A stretch of DNA of 64,000 nt from Polynucleobacter sp. 71A-WALBACH (GCF_018882365.1 NZ_JACVOP010000001.1:62001-126000); one strand, 5' to 3'; shown: positions 19,423 to 28,837, counted from the first letter of the stretch. The notes: generated from the sequence alone by a model not told the origin. Numbers and translations: made by a program.

Positions 19423-19453
19423 GCAATCTCTTTGGAGATTGCTTATTTCTTTT
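19423..19453 (+). terminator. Intrinsic terminator after the SirB1-family gene
   Basis: Perfect eight-base stem GCAATCTC / GAGATTGC (19423-19430 with 19435-19442), TTTG loop, then TTATTTCTTTTT. The T-rich tail is at the same time the last codons and stop of the convergent dedA-type gene (stop at 19443). Confidence 0.88.
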
Positions 19454-20102
19454 TACGCTGAAATAGTTTGTAAAGTGCGGCCAATACGATTGGAACAGCT
19501 GCAGCGCCAATACCAATCAAGACGATCACATTCAGATTTTGGCGAATGATGGGGATGTTGCCAAAGAAGTAACCAGCCACCACCAAACCAAATACCCACA
19601 AGACAGCGCCAGTCACATTGAATAACTGAAAGCGCGAGAAATTCATTGCTGATACACCAGCGACAAATGGAGCGAAGGTGCGAATGATCGGTAAAAAGCG
19701 TGCCACGATAATCGTTTTGCCACCGTGCTTCTCGTAAAAAGAATGTGTCTTACGTAAAGCCGCCTGATCGATCCAGCGTGATTGACTGCTAAAAATTCTT
19801 TCACCAATCCAGCGACCAATAAAGTAGTTCACTGTATTTCCACTGATTGCAGCTATCAACAATCCAATACAAAGAGTCCACAGATTAAAATGCTCGGTAG
19901 CGCAATAGGCTCCAGCAATAAACAATAATGAATCCCCCGGCAAAAAGGGGGCGACTACTAAACCAGTCTCTGCAAAAACAATGGCGAAAAGTAAACCATA
20001 CGCCCAATAGCCATATTGCTGAATCACCACATCTAGATGGCGATCAATATGTAATAGCAAATCGCCTAACTGCAATAAGGTATCAATCAAATCGCGCTCC
20101 AT
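19443..20102 (-). CDS. DedA-family inner-membrane protein
   Basis: 219-residue polytopic membrane protein of the DedA/SNARE-associated family; some members are undecaprenyl phosphate or phospholipid transporters needed for envelope homeostasis. Family motifs: ETG near residue 46, FLPGDSLLFIAGA (about 53-65) and the GRFLPIIRTFAPFVAG-type block (about 135) with its conserved Arg. Four to five hydrophobic segments. The start is ATG 20102. It converges with the SirB1-family gene and diverges from miaA (68-base gap). Substrate of this member is unknown. Confidence 0.9.
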   Translation of the reverse strand: MERDLIDTLLQLGDLLLHIDRHLDVVIQQYGYWAYGLLFAIVFAETGLVVAPFLPGDSLLFIAGAYCATEHFNLWTLCIGLLIAAISGNTVNYFIGRWIGERIFSSQSRWIDQAALRKTHSFYEKHGGKTIIVARFLPIIRTFAPFVAGVSAMNFSRFQLFNVTGAVLWVFGLVVAGYFFGNIPIIRQNLNVIVLIGIGAAAVPIVLAALYKLFQRKKK

Positions 20103-20169
20103 GTATTAGTTGCAAGGATATTAACAGGCTAACAATACAGCTCACGACATTTCATTCCTATAATGAGAT

Positions 20170-21174
20170 ATGCAAACTGAACCTCACATTCAGCCTACGC
20201 ATTTACTTCGGCAGCCACCCATACTCTGTATTGTTGGCCCCACAGGCGCAGGCAAAACCCATCTCGCCATGGCATTGGCAGAGCATGCCAAATCAATTGG
20301 CCAAACTGTTGAATTGATTAGCATGGACTCCGCATTGGTATATCGCGGACTGGATATTGGTAGTGCGAAACCAACCAAGGCAGAACAAGCTGCGGTTCAG
20401 CACCACCTGATTGATATCTTGGAGCCTACTGAATCCTATTCGGCGGCACGCTTTGCGAATGATGCGAAACGACTATGCGAAGAAATTCGTACACGAGGCA
20501 ATATTCCTGTTGTAGTGGGCGGTACGATGTTGTATTGGCGCGCCTGGGCATATGGTCTCTCCTCCCTACCGCCAGCAGATCCAGAAATTCGGGCCCGCCT
20601 AGATGTGCGAGGTAAAGCCATTGGTTGGCCAGCGATGCATACTGAATTGGCCAAAGTGGATCCCATTACCGCCGCTCGTTTACAGCCCAATGATTCTCAA
20701 CGAGTGCAACGTGCTTTAGAGGTTTATGAGATCACTGGTAAACCCATGTCGGAACTATTGGCAGATTCGCCTAGTGAAGATGGTAGAGCGGGCTCAGATA
20801 TTCCGGAGTGGATTGATCTAGTCTCCCTCGAACCAAGTGACCGTTCTCGCCTGCATCAGAACCTAGAAAAACGATTTGATGAAATGCTCACTGGAGGATT
20901 ATTAGAAGAAGTTGAGCTACTGAAAAAAAATCCCGCTCTGCATGGCGACCTTCCTGCCATTCGCTCTGTTGGCTATCGACAAGTTTGGGAATACTTATCT
21001 GGAGAAGTCGATCAAGCTGAAATGCGCTACAAAGCACTGGCCTCGACTAGACAGCTTGGGAAGAGGCAGCTGACTTGGTTACGCGCTATCGCTGGAAGAA
21101 AAACGTTTGACCCCTTCAACCCAACTGAATTGAACGCAGCCCTAGAGCACTGCAAGCAAAGCCTAAGTAAATAG
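20170..21174 (+). CDS. miaA: tRNA dimethylallyltransferase
   Basis: Adds the dimethylallyl group to N6 of A37 in tRNAs that read UNN codons. P-loop GPTGAGKT at residues 23-30, DSALVYRGLDIGSAKPT (tRNA-contact region), GGTMLYWRA and the C-terminal KRQLTWLR motif identify it. 334 residues is normal, with a slightly long N-terminus before the P-loop. It stands alone, divergent from the dedA-type gene and converging on purM with 13 bases between, with no obvious terminator. Confidence 0.96.
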   Translation: MQTEPHIQPTHLLRQPPILCIVGPTGAGKTHLAMALAEHAKSIGQTVELISMDSALVYRGLDIGSAKPTKAEQAAVQHHLIDILEPTESYSAARFANDAKRLCEEIRTRGNIPVVVGGTMLYWRAWAYGLSSLPPADPEIRARLDVRGKAIGWPAMHTELAKVDPITAARLQPNDSQRVQRALEVYEITGKPMSELLADSPSEDGRAGSDIPEWIDLVSLEPSDRSRLHQNLEKRFDEMLTGGLLEEVELLKKNPALHGDLPAIRSVGYRQVWEYLSGEVDQAEMRYKALASTRQLGKRQLTWLRAIAGRKTFDPFNPTELNAALEHCKQSLSK

Positions 21175-21187
21175 GCTTTAGCAAGTA

Positions 21188-22240
21188 TTAAATGACGATG
21201 GTTTGAGGTGCGCCAGCTGGACGCTCTACAACTTCACCAACAGTCCAAGCATGTAAACCTTCAGCCTTAAGAGATTGGATTGCGACATCCGCCTGATCGG
21301 CAGAGACAATCACCACCATGCCAATACCGCAGTTAAATACCCGCACCATTTCTGCATCAGCTACGCCACCCTTCATCTGCAACCAGCGAAAGAGTTCTGG
21401 CATTTGCCAGCTATCGCGATGTAATACAGCTTGAGTATTTTCTGGCAGTACACGTGGCACGTTGTCCACTAAGCCGCCGCCAGTAATATGAGCCATGCCC
21501 TTCACATTGATCTCGTTGATCAACTTCAGCAGTGGCTTAACGTAAATTTGTGTCGGGGCCATTACTACATCACCCAATGGACGACCACCTAAATCATCGG
21601 TCGGCTTTGCACCAGCACGCTCAATAATTTTACGAACTAATGAATAGCCATTGGAATGCGCGCCACTCGAAGCAATTGCCAAAACCACATCGCCTGGCGC
21701 AATCGTTGCACCAGTAATGATTTTAGATTTTTCAACAGCGCCAACAGCAAAGCCAGCCAAGTCGTACTCACCAGGGGGATACATACCCGGCATCTCGGCA
21801 GTTTCACCGCCAATGAGTGCGCAACCAGATAGCTCGCAACCCTTAGCAATCCCGCCAACTACAGTTGCGGCAGTATCTACAGTGAGCTTGCCACAAGCAA
21901 AATAATCCAAGAAAAAGAGGGGTTCAGCACCTTGAACCAAAATGTCGTTCACGCTCATCGCCACTAAATCCTGGCCGATCGTATCGTGACGATTCCATTC
22001 GAAAGCTAATCTCAGTTTTGTACCAACGCCGTCAGTACCGGAGACTAATACCGGCTCTTTATAACGTTTAGGCACTTCAAACAGGGCGCCAAAGCCGCCA
22101 ATTCCGGCCAGCACACCCTCACGCATGGTTTTCTTGGCTAAAGGCTTGATGCGATCCACCAAATCATCCCCTGCGTCGATATCGACACCTGCGTCGCGGT
22201 AGGAAAGGCCTTTTGAGGAAGAATGAGTAGATGAGGTCAT
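21188..22240 (-). CDS. purM: Phosphoribosylformylglycinamidine cyclo-ligase (AIR synthetase)
   Basis: Fifth step of purine synthesis: ATP-dependent closure of FGAM to AIR. The [21 protein letters not shown] start, [19 protein letters not shown] and the [20 protein letters not shown] block are purM hallmarks. 350 residues, normal. Transcribed alone on the minus strand, divergent from the AI-2E-type permease gene with a 73-base gap. purN and purB sit elsewhere in the window. Confidence 0.97.
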   Translation of the reverse strand: MTSSTHSSSKGLSYRDAGVDIDAGDDLVDRIKPLAKKTMREGVLAGIGGFGALFEVPKRYKEPVLVSGTDGVGTKLRLAFEWNRHDTIGQDLVAMSVNDILVQGAEPLFFLDYFACGKLTVDTAATVVGGIAKGCELSGCALIGGETAEMPGMYPPGEYDLAGFAVGAVEKSKIITGATIAPGDVVLAIASSGAHSNGYSLVRKIIERAGAKPTDDLGGRPLGDVVMAPTQIYVKPLLKLINEINVKGMAHITGGGLVDNVPRVLPENTQAVLHRDSWQMPELFRWLQMKGGVADAEMVRVFNCGIGMVVIVSADQADVAIQSLKAEGLHAWTVGEVVERPAGAPQTIVI

Positions 22241-22313
22241 GGCAGAGATAGAAGATTAGTAAAAAACACTACTTGGTCGGTAGAATCATTGAATTCTAGA
22301 GGATTCGAGCACG

Positions 22314-23303
22314 ATGGCTGAAATTTTTACCCCTTTTTTAACTGCATTTATTCTGGCTTATGCCTTACGCCCAGTTTGCTTGTGGCTTGAGAGGCATAAG
22401 CTACCCCGCGCAGCCGCGGCTGCTATTGCCATGATTATTGGTCTGGGAGTGGTTTTTTTGATTTTGAGCCTGTTTATTACGCTTCTCAAAACCGAAATCC
22501 CCCTAATTAAGGCCCAATTTCCAGAATGGATCCAAAACACCCAGTCTTGGCTTGGGCCCAAATTAAGTGAATTTCACATTAATGTAGATTGGAACACCCT
22601 CAAGTCCAGCGCTACCCAAAAGATTACCGCACACCTTAATGACAATTCTGATGCACTAATGTCATCCACTTTGGAGACAGTATTGATGTCTGGCAGCTCA
22701 GTCATCACAGGATTCGTTAATGCAGTTCTGACGCTATTTGTCATGTTTTATCTATTGATCGACTGGGATCATTTTTTCAAGCTAGTCAAATCGATTGTTC
22801 CGGTTCGTGCGCAAGAAACTATTCACCACCTCGCAATGCATGCCGATGGCTTACTCTCCCAATATCTCAGGGGTATGCTCATTGTGATTTCGATCATGTC
22901 TGTTTTCTACAGCGTAGGATTAAGTCTTATCGGAATTAAAGGGGCAGTGGCATTGGGAGTCTTTACTGCCCTCATGATTGTGATTCCCTACATCGGGATT
23001 ACCTTAGGCTTCACCCTGGCCCTCCTCGCGGCCCTTTTGCAATTTGGGCCTGGCGGTGCAATCATTGGTGTGCTGGTGCTATACGCACTCGGTCAATTCA
23101 CTGAGGGCTTCTTCCTCACACCGCGTCTAGTGGGTGAGCGCATTGGCTTGCATCCTGTCGCCGTACTTTTTGCTTTATTGTTATTTGGAAAATTATTTGG
23201 TTTCTTTGGCGTGTTGCTGGCATTACCAACGAGCGCGGTCAGCTTAGTACTTTTGCAATACGGATGGTCGCGCTATACCCAAAGCTCGTGGTATCAAAAG
23301 TAA
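22314..23303 (+). CDS. AI-2E family transporter (PerM-like permease), short N-terminus
   Basis: 329-residue membrane protein of the PerM/AI-2E exporter family (some members export autoinducer-2 or act as ion antiporters; role here unknown). Seen: the early FTPFLTAFILAYALRP motif, a soluble insert (about 65-140), and the LGxLxALLxFG, GQFTEGFFLTPRLVGERIGLHPVAVLFALLLFGKLFGFFGVLLALPTSAV-type C-terminal core. Homologues usually have 20-30 residues (a first hydrophobic helix) before the TPF motif, here absent: the frame is blocked by a stop at 22290-22292. Short gaps to hda and the HAD gene suggest cotranscription. Confidence 0.82.
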   Translation: MAEIFTPFLTAFILAYALRPVCLWLERHKLPRAAAAAIAMIIGLGVVFLILSLFITLLKTEIPLIKAQFPEWIQNTQSWLGPKLSEFHINVDWNTLKSSATQKITAHLNDNSDALMSSTLETVLMSGSSVITGFVNAVLTLFVMFYLLIDWDHFFKLVKSIVPVRAQETIHHLAMHADGLLSQYLRGMLIVISIMSVFYSVGLSLIGIKGAVALGVFTALMIVIPYIGITLGFTLALLAALLQFGPGGAIIGVLVLYALGQFTEGFFLTPRLVGERIGLHPVAVLFALLLFGKLFGFFGVLLALPTSAVSLVLLQYGWSRYTQSSWYQK

Positions 23304-23315
23304 ATTTTTGCAGTA

Positions 23316-24074
23316 ATGAATAGCCCCTCACTACCAAAACAGTTTGCGCTCGACATCGGCCACACACCCAAGCCCAGCTTAAATAATTTTTTGGCCGGCG
23401 AAAATCTGGCGCTGCACTCTACCTTACTGGCATTAACTCAATCTTGGGAAATCAATGCCCCAAGACTAGCGAGTGAGAACCCCTTAAATCAACGCTGGAT
23501 TTATTGGTGGGGGCCGGAAGGCTCTGGTCGCACCCATTTACTCAGCGCAATTGGCGATGCCGCTCAGCAATTAGGCTTGGAGTACATTTCCCTCACCCCA
23601 AATGAACCCATTTCCTGGGTGCGCTTGGAGGAATACCTGCCTAGCCTCTGTGCGAGCGATACCCCCTCAGTAATTACAGTAGATGACGTAGATCGACTTG
23701 ATGAGCGCTTAGTCGCCTCTTTATTTCGTATTCTGAATGCTATTCAGAGCAGTAAGGCCGTTCATATCTTCATGGCTGGCAATGCCGCACCCGGCGCGCT
23801 AAGGCTCAGAGAGGACCTTCGCACCCGCCTAGGATGGGGTTTAATCTTTCAAACTCATCTTTTGGGCGATGATGAGAAAATAGAGGCCTTACAGCAGGCA
23901 GCGCAAGCGCGCGGCTTGGTTTTATCGCCAGATGTATTACCTTGGTTGTTGAATCGCTTTTATCGCGATATGCCTAACCTCATGGCCTTGATTGATGCTT
24001 TGGATGCTTATTCACTAGAAACAAAACGTGCTGTCACATTGCCTCTTGTTAGAGAACTCTTGCAGCCTAAATAA
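23316..24074 (+). CDS. hda: DnaA regulatory inactivator Hda
   Basis: AAA+ homologue of DnaA that, with the DNA-loaded beta clamp, promotes ATP hydrolysis by DnaA and stops over-initiation. 252 residues. An N-terminal KQFALDIG (8-15) resembles the beta-clamp-binding QL-x-LPL motif of Hda. The P-loop GPEGSGRT (66-73) has Arg in place of the usual Lys, as E. coli Hda also does. Walker B is ITVDDVDRLDE. A conserved AAA+ Arg finger is likely near the RTRLGWGLIFQ segment (about 170). It follows the permease after 12 bases and precedes the HAD gene by six. Confidence 0.9.
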   Translation: MNSPSLPKQFALDIGHTPKPSLNNFLAGENLALHSTLLALTQSWEINAPRLASENPLNQRWIYWWGPEGSGRTHLLSAIGDAAQQLGLEYISLTPNEPISWVRLEEYLPSLCASDTPSVITVDDVDRLDERLVASLFRILNAIQSSKAVHIFMAGNAAPGALRLREDLRTRLGWGLIFQTHLLGDDEKIEALQQAAQARGLVLSPDVLPWLLNRFYRDMPNLMALIDALDAYSLETKRAVTLPLVRELLQPK

Positions 24075-24080
24075 ATATTA

Positions 24081-24761
24081 ATGACCCAATTAGCACTGTT
24101 CGACTTAGACCACACTCTTCTCCCCTGCGATAGCGATTACGAATGGGGTCAGTTCTTGGCACGCATTGGCGTAGTGGATAGCAAATACTATGCGCAGCAA
24201 AATGAACGCTTCTATCAGGATTACAAAGACGGGAAGCTCAATATCCAAGAATTCTTACGCTTTGCTTTGAAGCCACTCTCGGAACATTCCCGTGCAGAAC
24301 TCAAAGAATGGCATGACACCTTTATGCAGGAAGTGATCACTGGTCAACTTCGTCAACAGGCCGTCGACCTGGTAAAGCGCCACCAAGATGCTGGCGACCT
24401 TTGCTGCGTTGTGACTGCAACCAATAGCTTTGTTACCCGCCCCATCGTTGAAAGTTTTGGTATTGAGCATCTTGTCGCTACCGAGCCTGCCACCGTGGGA
24501 GATAACCCCCTCGCTAATTTCACTGGCGAAGTCAAAGGCATTCCGAGTTTTCGGGAAGGCAAAATCCAACGGGTGCAAGATTGGCTTGCCAGTCAAAATC
24601 TTGTATTAGATCAATTGCCACAAAGTTATTTTTATTCAGACTCCATGAATGATTTACCCCTCCTGGAAAAAGTCAGCAATCCTATTGCTACCAATCCAGA
24701 TACCCGCCTGCGTGACGAAGCTACAAAGCGCAACTGGCCCATACTTGAACTGTTTGCATGA
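24081..24761 (+). CDS. HAD-superfamily (SerB-like, type IB) hydrolase
   Basis: 226-residue phosphatase of the HAD IB group. Motif I FDLDHT places the nucleophile at Asp8 and the acid at Asp10; motif II is VTATN; the late motif DSMNDLPLL carries the Mg-binding acids. Related enzymes include SerB-type phosphoserine phosphatases and HisN-type histidinol phosphatases; the substrate of this one is not clear. It overlaps pcnB by four bases (ATGA) and follows hda by six, in a permease-hda-HAD-pcnB-folK-panB stretch read in one direction. Confidence 0.85.
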   Translation: MTQLALFDLDHTLLPCDSDYEWGQFLARIGVVDSKYYAQQNERFYQDYKDGKLNIQEFLRFALKPLSEHSRAELKEWHDTFMQEVITGQLRQQAVDLVKRHQDAGDLCCVVTATNSFVTRPIVESFGIEHLVATEPATVGDNPLANFTGEVKGIPSFREGKIQRVQDWLASQNLVLDQLPQSYFYSDSMNDLPLLEKVSNPIATNPDTRLRDEATKRNWPILELFA

Positions 24762-26158
24762 TTACCAAATTTATTAAACGTATTTTGCGTCGCGACCCTA
24801 TGGTCAGGCATACCGCTGCCCATACCTCTGGCGCGCCGAAACGAATCCCTAGAAAAACTCATCGTATTGATCCGCATTTGCTTTCTAAAAATGCAGTCAA
24901 AGTAACCCAGACATTGCAACAAGCTGGCTATGATGCTTTTATTGTCGGTGGCGCAGTCCGAGATTTAGCTCTAGGGATTGGCCCTAAGGATTTTGATGTG
25001 GCAACCAATGCCACGCCGGAGCAAGTACAAAAACTGTTTCGTAAGGCACGCCTAATTGGTCGTCGCTTTCAGATTGTGCATGTGACTTTCTTTGGCAAAG
25101 GTCAACCCGAAATCATTGAGGTATCTACCTTCAGAGCCTTGCTGGAAAACGCTGGCGAGCATGTCGCCGAAAATGGCCGCATCCTGCGCGATAACGTCTG
25201 GGGCAGTCAACATGAAGATGCCGAACGCAGAGACTTCAGTATTAATGCGATGTACTACGACCCCGCCACTGAAACCGTGCTCGACTATCACGGTGGTATG
25301 GCCGACATGCAGAAAAAAACTTTGCGCATGATTGGTGACCCTGCTAAACGCTATCGCGAAGATCCGATTCGCATGTTGCGCGCGATTCGTTTTGCCGCAA
25401 AGACAGGTTTTACTTTAGATGCGGCGACACGCGCACCCATCGCTAAACTAGGTAAGTTGATCCATGATGTTCCATCCGCACGTCTTTTCGATGAAATCCT
25501 CAAGCTACTCATGTCTGGCTATTCATGGGCTGCGATTCAAGGATTAAAAGATGCAGGCCTACACCATGGCCTTCTTCCCTTGCTTGATCACATATTAAAT
25601 AAGGGGGCCGATTCCAAAGAGGCAAATGATTTTGTTCGCATTGCTCTCGCGAATACTGATCAACGCATTCAATCCGGGAAAAGTGTTTCGGCTGGATTCT
25701 TGTTTGCAACTTTGCTTTGGCCAGACCTTCTGAGCAATTGGAAAAAGAATATCGCCAAAGGGATTTCCAATATTCCCGCCCTGCATGATGCGATGGATGA
25801 AACTATTGCCAGCCAAAGCAGCGGTATGGTGATTCAACGTCGCTTTGAGAGTGATATGCGAGAAATCTGGTCCATGCAACCCCGCTTTGAAAAGCGAGTT
25901 GGACGCTACCCTTATCGCCTGATTGAATCCCCACGCTTTAGAGCGGGTTATGACTTTATGCTTCTGCGCTGCGCCACGGGCGAGAAAAATCCAGCCCTGG
26001 GTGAATGGTGGACTAGCTTCATTACAAGCGATCCAACAGGACAAGAAGCCTTGATGGTAAGCGTCAAAAACGAGACTGGCAATCCGGCCTCCCCCGCAAA
26101 ACGGCGTCGCCGCAGAAAAACAAAAGTAGCTGTGCCCACTGAAGGTGCAGCAGACTAA
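24758..26158 (+). CDS. pcnB: Poly(A) polymerase I
   Basis: Adds poly(A) tails to RNA 3' ends, marking them for decay. The nucleotidyltransferase core shows GGAVRD (64-69) and DFDVAT (78-83, catalytic Asp pair), then RRDFSINAMYYD and RYREDPIRMLRAIRFAAK, the RNA-binding head of class II polymerases. The extra basic tails, RRRRRRKT near the C-terminus and an Arg/Lys-rich N-terminus, favour poly(A) polymerase over CCA-adding enzyme. 466 residues is normal. The start ATG at 24758 overlaps the HAD stop. Confidence 0.93.
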   Translation: MITKFIKRILRRDPMVRHTAAHTSGAPKRIPRKTHRIDPHLLSKNAVKVTQTLQQAGYDAFIVGGAVRDLALGIGPKDFDVATNATPEQVQKLFRKARLIGRRFQIVHVTFFGKGQPEIIEVSTFRALLENAGEHVAENGRILRDNVWGSQHEDAERRDFSINAMYYDPATETVLDYHGGMADMQKKTLRMIGDPAKRYREDPIRMLRAIRFAAKTGFTLDAATRAPIAKLGKLIHDVPSARLFDEILKLLMSGYSWAAIQGLKDAGLHHGLLPLLDHILNKGADSKEANDFVRIALANTDQRIQSGKSVSAGFLFATLLWPDLLSNWKKNIAKGISNIPALHDAMDETIASQSSGMVIQRRFESDMREIWSMQPRFEKRVGRYPYRLIESPRFRAGYDFMLLRCATGEKNPALGEWWTSFITSDPTGQEALMVSVKNETGNPASPAKRRRRRKTKVAVPTEGAAD

Positions 26159-26230
26159 GCAGACTTAAGAAAAATTCAGTAAAGTAGGTTCAGTAGTCTC
26201 ATGTAGTTTTCTCTCTCGTTTGGAATGAGC

Positions 26231-26758
26231 ATGGCTCGAGCTTTTATTGGATTTGGCGGTAATATCGGCGATACGCGTCAGCTCATAACTGACGCGATTG
26301 TGTGCCTTGCCCAACGCTGTGAACTCCAAATCCTCGCCAAAAGCTGCTTCTACCAAAGCGCGCCTTTCCAAGCCACTGGCGGCGACTATATCAATGCCGT
26401 GATTGAAATTGAAACGCAATTAAGCCCCTATGGCCTATTACATGTCTGCCAAGCGGTCGAGCAAGAGTTTGGCCGTGAGCGTCCTTACGCTAACGCACCC
26501 CGAACGATTGACTTGGATATCCTGGCTTTTGAGGGTGTATCTCAAACAGATACCGAGCTCACCATCCCCCATCCCAGAATCATTGAGCGCTCTTTCGTCC
26601 TGCTGCCACTCCTAGAAATTGCACCAGATTTCTTTTTGCCGAATTGGGGCGAATTAAAGGCCTATCTGCCTCAAGTTGCCGACCAGCGTATTGAAAAACT
26701 CCCTTGCCGCAACTGTAATTGTGGTGAAAATGCCGTTTATAGCCAATCAGCGCATTAA
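26231..26758 (+). CDS. folK: 2-amino-4-hydroxy-6-hydroxymethyldihydropteridine diphosphokinase
   Basis: Folate pathway kinase that transfers pyrophosphate from ATP to hydroxymethyl-dihydropterin. FIGFGGNIGDT at the start and RPYANAPRTIDLDIL (about 87-101) are diagnostic, with the HPRIIERSFVLLPL segment near 120. I choose the ATG at 26231, with TGGA six bases upstream; the ATG at 26225 is two codons earlier. The last 20 residues (KLPCRNCNCGENAVYSQSAH) extend beyond the usual C-terminus and contain three Cys. A 17-base gap separates it from panB. Confidence 0.95.
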   Translation: MARAFIGFGGNIGDTRQLITDAIVCLAQRCELQILAKSCFYQSAPFQATGGDYINAVIEIETQLSPYGLLHVCQAVEQEFGRERPYANAPRTIDLDILAFEGVSQTDTELTIPHPRIIERSFVLLPLLEIAPDFFLPNWGELKAYLPQVADQRIEKLPCRNCNCGENAVYSQSAH

Positions 26759-26775
26759 TTCATTAAACTCACGCC

Positions 26776-27591
26776 ATGGGTTACTTACAGGGCGAAAAGC
26801 CAATTACGATTTCTAAACTCCTCTCCATGTGCGCTGAGGGTGAAAAAATTACAATGCTGACGGCATATGATTCAACTATGTCAGCCTTGTTAAATCGCTG
26901 TGGTGTTGAAACCATTCTGATTGGCGATTCCTTGGGTAATGTGATTCAAGGTCACTCAAGCACAACACCAGTAACTGTTGAACAAGTGGCGTATCACACC
27001 GAATGTGTAGCCCGCGCCAATTCTCATGCCTTCATCATTGCCGATCTTCCTTTCGCCAGCTATGGAGATCCTGTTCAAGCCCTCGATTCAGCGGCAGAGC
27101 TCATGCGCGCTGGAGCGGATATGGTCAAACTTGAAGGTGGGGATTGGCAAATCGACATCATTCAATATTTAGTCGAACGTAGCGTTCCTGTTTGCGCGCA
27201 CTTAGGGCTACTACCTCAGTCTGTTCATGTCTTGGGTGGTTATAAGGTTCAAGGCAAATCGAAAGATGCCGCAAGTCTGATGATTGAACAGGCCATTGCT
27301 TGTGAGCAAGCTGGCGCGCAAATGATTGTGCTTGAGGCGATTCCCTCTTCATTAGGTAAGCACATTACCGAAGCACTCTCTATTCCCACTATTGGAATCG
27401 GCGCAGGAGCAGATTGCTCCGGTCAAGTATTGGTACTACAAGATATGCTGGGCATCAGCCCCGGAAAGCCCCCGAAGTTCGTTAAGAACTTTATGGATGG
27501 TCATGCCTCTATTGAGGCGGCAGTCAAAGCCTATGTTCGAGAAGTTAAATCCGGAAAATTCCCCGGACCCGAACACGGCTTTGCTGGATAA
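26776..27591 (+). CDS. panB: 3-methyl-2-oxobutanoate hydroxymethyltransferase
   Basis: First committed step of pantothenate synthesis: hydroxymethyl transfer from 5,10-methylene-THF to ketoisovalerate. [25 protein letters not shown] (Mg-binding Asp), [29 protein letters not shown] and the [15 protein letters not shown] block are characteristic. 271 residues is normal. It pairs with folK, which supplies folate, and follows it by 17 bases. It ends 13 bases before the dnaJ stop on the other strand. No terminator is visible. Confidence 0.97.
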   Translation: MGYLQGEKPITISKLLSMCAEGEKITMLTAYDSTMSALLNRCGVETILIGDSLGNVIQGHSSTTPVTVEQVAYHTECVARANSHAFIIADLPFASYGDPVQALDSAAELMRAGADMVKLEGGDWQIDIIQYLVERSVPVCAHLGLLPQSVHVLGGYKVQGKSKDAASLMIEQAIACEQAGAQMIVLEAIPSSLGKHITEALSIPTIGIGAGADCSGQVLVLQDMLGISPGKPPKFVKNFMDGHASIEAAVKAYVREVKSGKFPGPEHGFAG

Positions 27592-27604
27592 GCCTGAATA
27601 CTAG

Positions 27605-28738
27605 TTAACTAAAAAAGCTTTTTACACCATCAAACCAACCCTTTTGATGGGGATTGTGTTTGTCGCCACCAGACTGCAAGCTGTCATCAAACTTTTTGAG
27701 CATTTTCTTTTGCTCATCAGTCAGTTTCACTGGAGTCTCAACGGCAACGTGAACAAACAGATCGCCCACCATCGTTGAGCGCAAACCCTTGATACCTTTG
27801 TTACGCAAACGGAATGTTTTTCCTGTCTGAGTACCTTCCGGAATTGGGAACTCGACGCGCCCTGATAAGGTTGGCACTTCAATATCACCCCCAATAGTCG
27901 CAGTCGCAAAGGAAATCGGCATCTGAACATGCAGGTCACTGCCATCACGCTCAAATACTTTATGTGGCTTTACTCTCACCTCTACATAAAGATCACCAGA
28001 TGGACCGCCATTGACGCCTGGCTCACCATTTCCAACAGAGCGCACACGCATGCCGTCATCAATACCGGCAGGGATCTTGATCTCGAGTGTTTTTTGTTCT
28101 TTATGTTTACCGCTACCATGGCAGGTCTTGCATGGCTTAGGAATGTATTCACCTGTGCCGCGACACTTGGGGCAAGTTTGTTGCATTGAGAAGAAACCTT
28201 GCTGGACGCGAACTTGACCATGACCATCGCAAGTAGTGCATCTCTCGGCCTTGCTTCCTGGCTCAGCGCCAGTACCATGACATGGTTTGCAATTGCTCCA
28301 ACTGGGCACCCGGATTTGAGTGGTGTAACCCTCGGCAGCTTGCTCGAGAGTGATCTCCATGTTGTAACGTAAGTCGGCACCCTTGTACACTTGTGGTCCA
28401 GACTGGCGTCCACCACCTTGACCAAAAATATCGCCAAAGATGTCGCCGAAAGCATCAGCAAAACCGCCGCCACCGCCAAAGCCACCACCCCCAAAACCGC
28501 TGGATTGATCAAGGCCTGCATGACCATATTGATCATAAGCAGCGCGTTTATTTGGATCCGTTAAGGTTTCGTAAGCTTCTTTAACTTCCTTAAATTGCGC
28601 TTCCGCAGTTTTGCTATCGGGATTGCGATCGGGATGATGCTTCATCGCCATTTTCCGATAAGCCTTTTTTAGCTCCTCATCACTGGCGCCTTTCGCAACA
28701 CCAAGCACTTCGTAATAATCGCGTTTACTTTTAGGCAC
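27605..28738 (-). CDS. dnaJ: Chaperone DnaJ (Hsp40)
   Basis: Co-chaperone that delivers substrates to DnaK and triggers its ATPase. The J-domain has HPD at 35-37. A Gly/Phe-rich linker (80-110) precedes four CxxCxGxG zinc modules (Cys at about 150/153, 167/170, 189/192, 203/206). 377 residues. The start is a GTG at 28738 ([12 protein letters not shown]): a clear GAGAGGA lies 5-6 bases upstream, whereas the longer open frame starts at 28777 without a ribosome site. Follows dnaK by about 100 bases with a hairpin between. Confidence 0.95.
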   Translation of the reverse strand: MPKSKRDYYEVLGVAKGASDEELKKAYRKMAMKHHPDRNPDSKTAEAQFKEVKEAYETLTDPNKRAAYDQYGHAGLDQSSGFGGGGFGGGGGFADAFGDIFGDIFGQGGGRQSGPQVYKGADLRYNMEITLEQAAEGYTTQIRVPSWSNCKPCHGTGAEPGSKAERCTTCDGHGQVRVQQGFFSMQQTCPKCRGTGEYIPKPCKTCHGSGKHKEQKTLEIKIPAGIDDGMRVRSVGNGEPGVNGGPSGDLYVEVRVKPHKVFERDGSDLHVQMPISFATATIGGDIEVPTLSGRVEFPIPEGTQTGKTFRLRNKGIKGLRSTMVGDLFVHVAVETPVKLTDEQKKMLKKFDDSLQSGGDKHNPHQKGWFDGVKSFFS

Positions 28739-28766
28739 AAAATTCCTCTCAACAACCTGAATGACA

Positions 28767-28791
28767 CAAGTCGGCACGAGGCCGACTTGTT
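28767..28791 (-). other. Stem-loop between dnaK and dnaJ
   Basis: Perfect ten-base inverted repeat ACAAGTCGGC / GCCGACTTGT around a five-base loop, 28 bases upstream of the dnaJ start. No T-run follows on the minus strand, so it is not a standard terminator. It could stabilise or partly end the dnaK message, or thermally control dnaJ. Confidence 0.7.
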
Positions 28792-28837
28792 ATTTAATTA
28801 CTTCTAAACTACGTTAAATGGCTTTCAATCTCCGGGA

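Noticed and set aside
25595..26044. 149-codon frame on the minus strand inside pcnB
   Set aside because: Antisense shadow; pcnB is continuous and conserved here.
27982..28536. 184-codon open frame within dnaJ in another frame
   Set aside because: It is a shadow of the Gly-rich and zinc-module coding sequence; dnaJ itself is intact in its own frame and the shadow has no domain signal.
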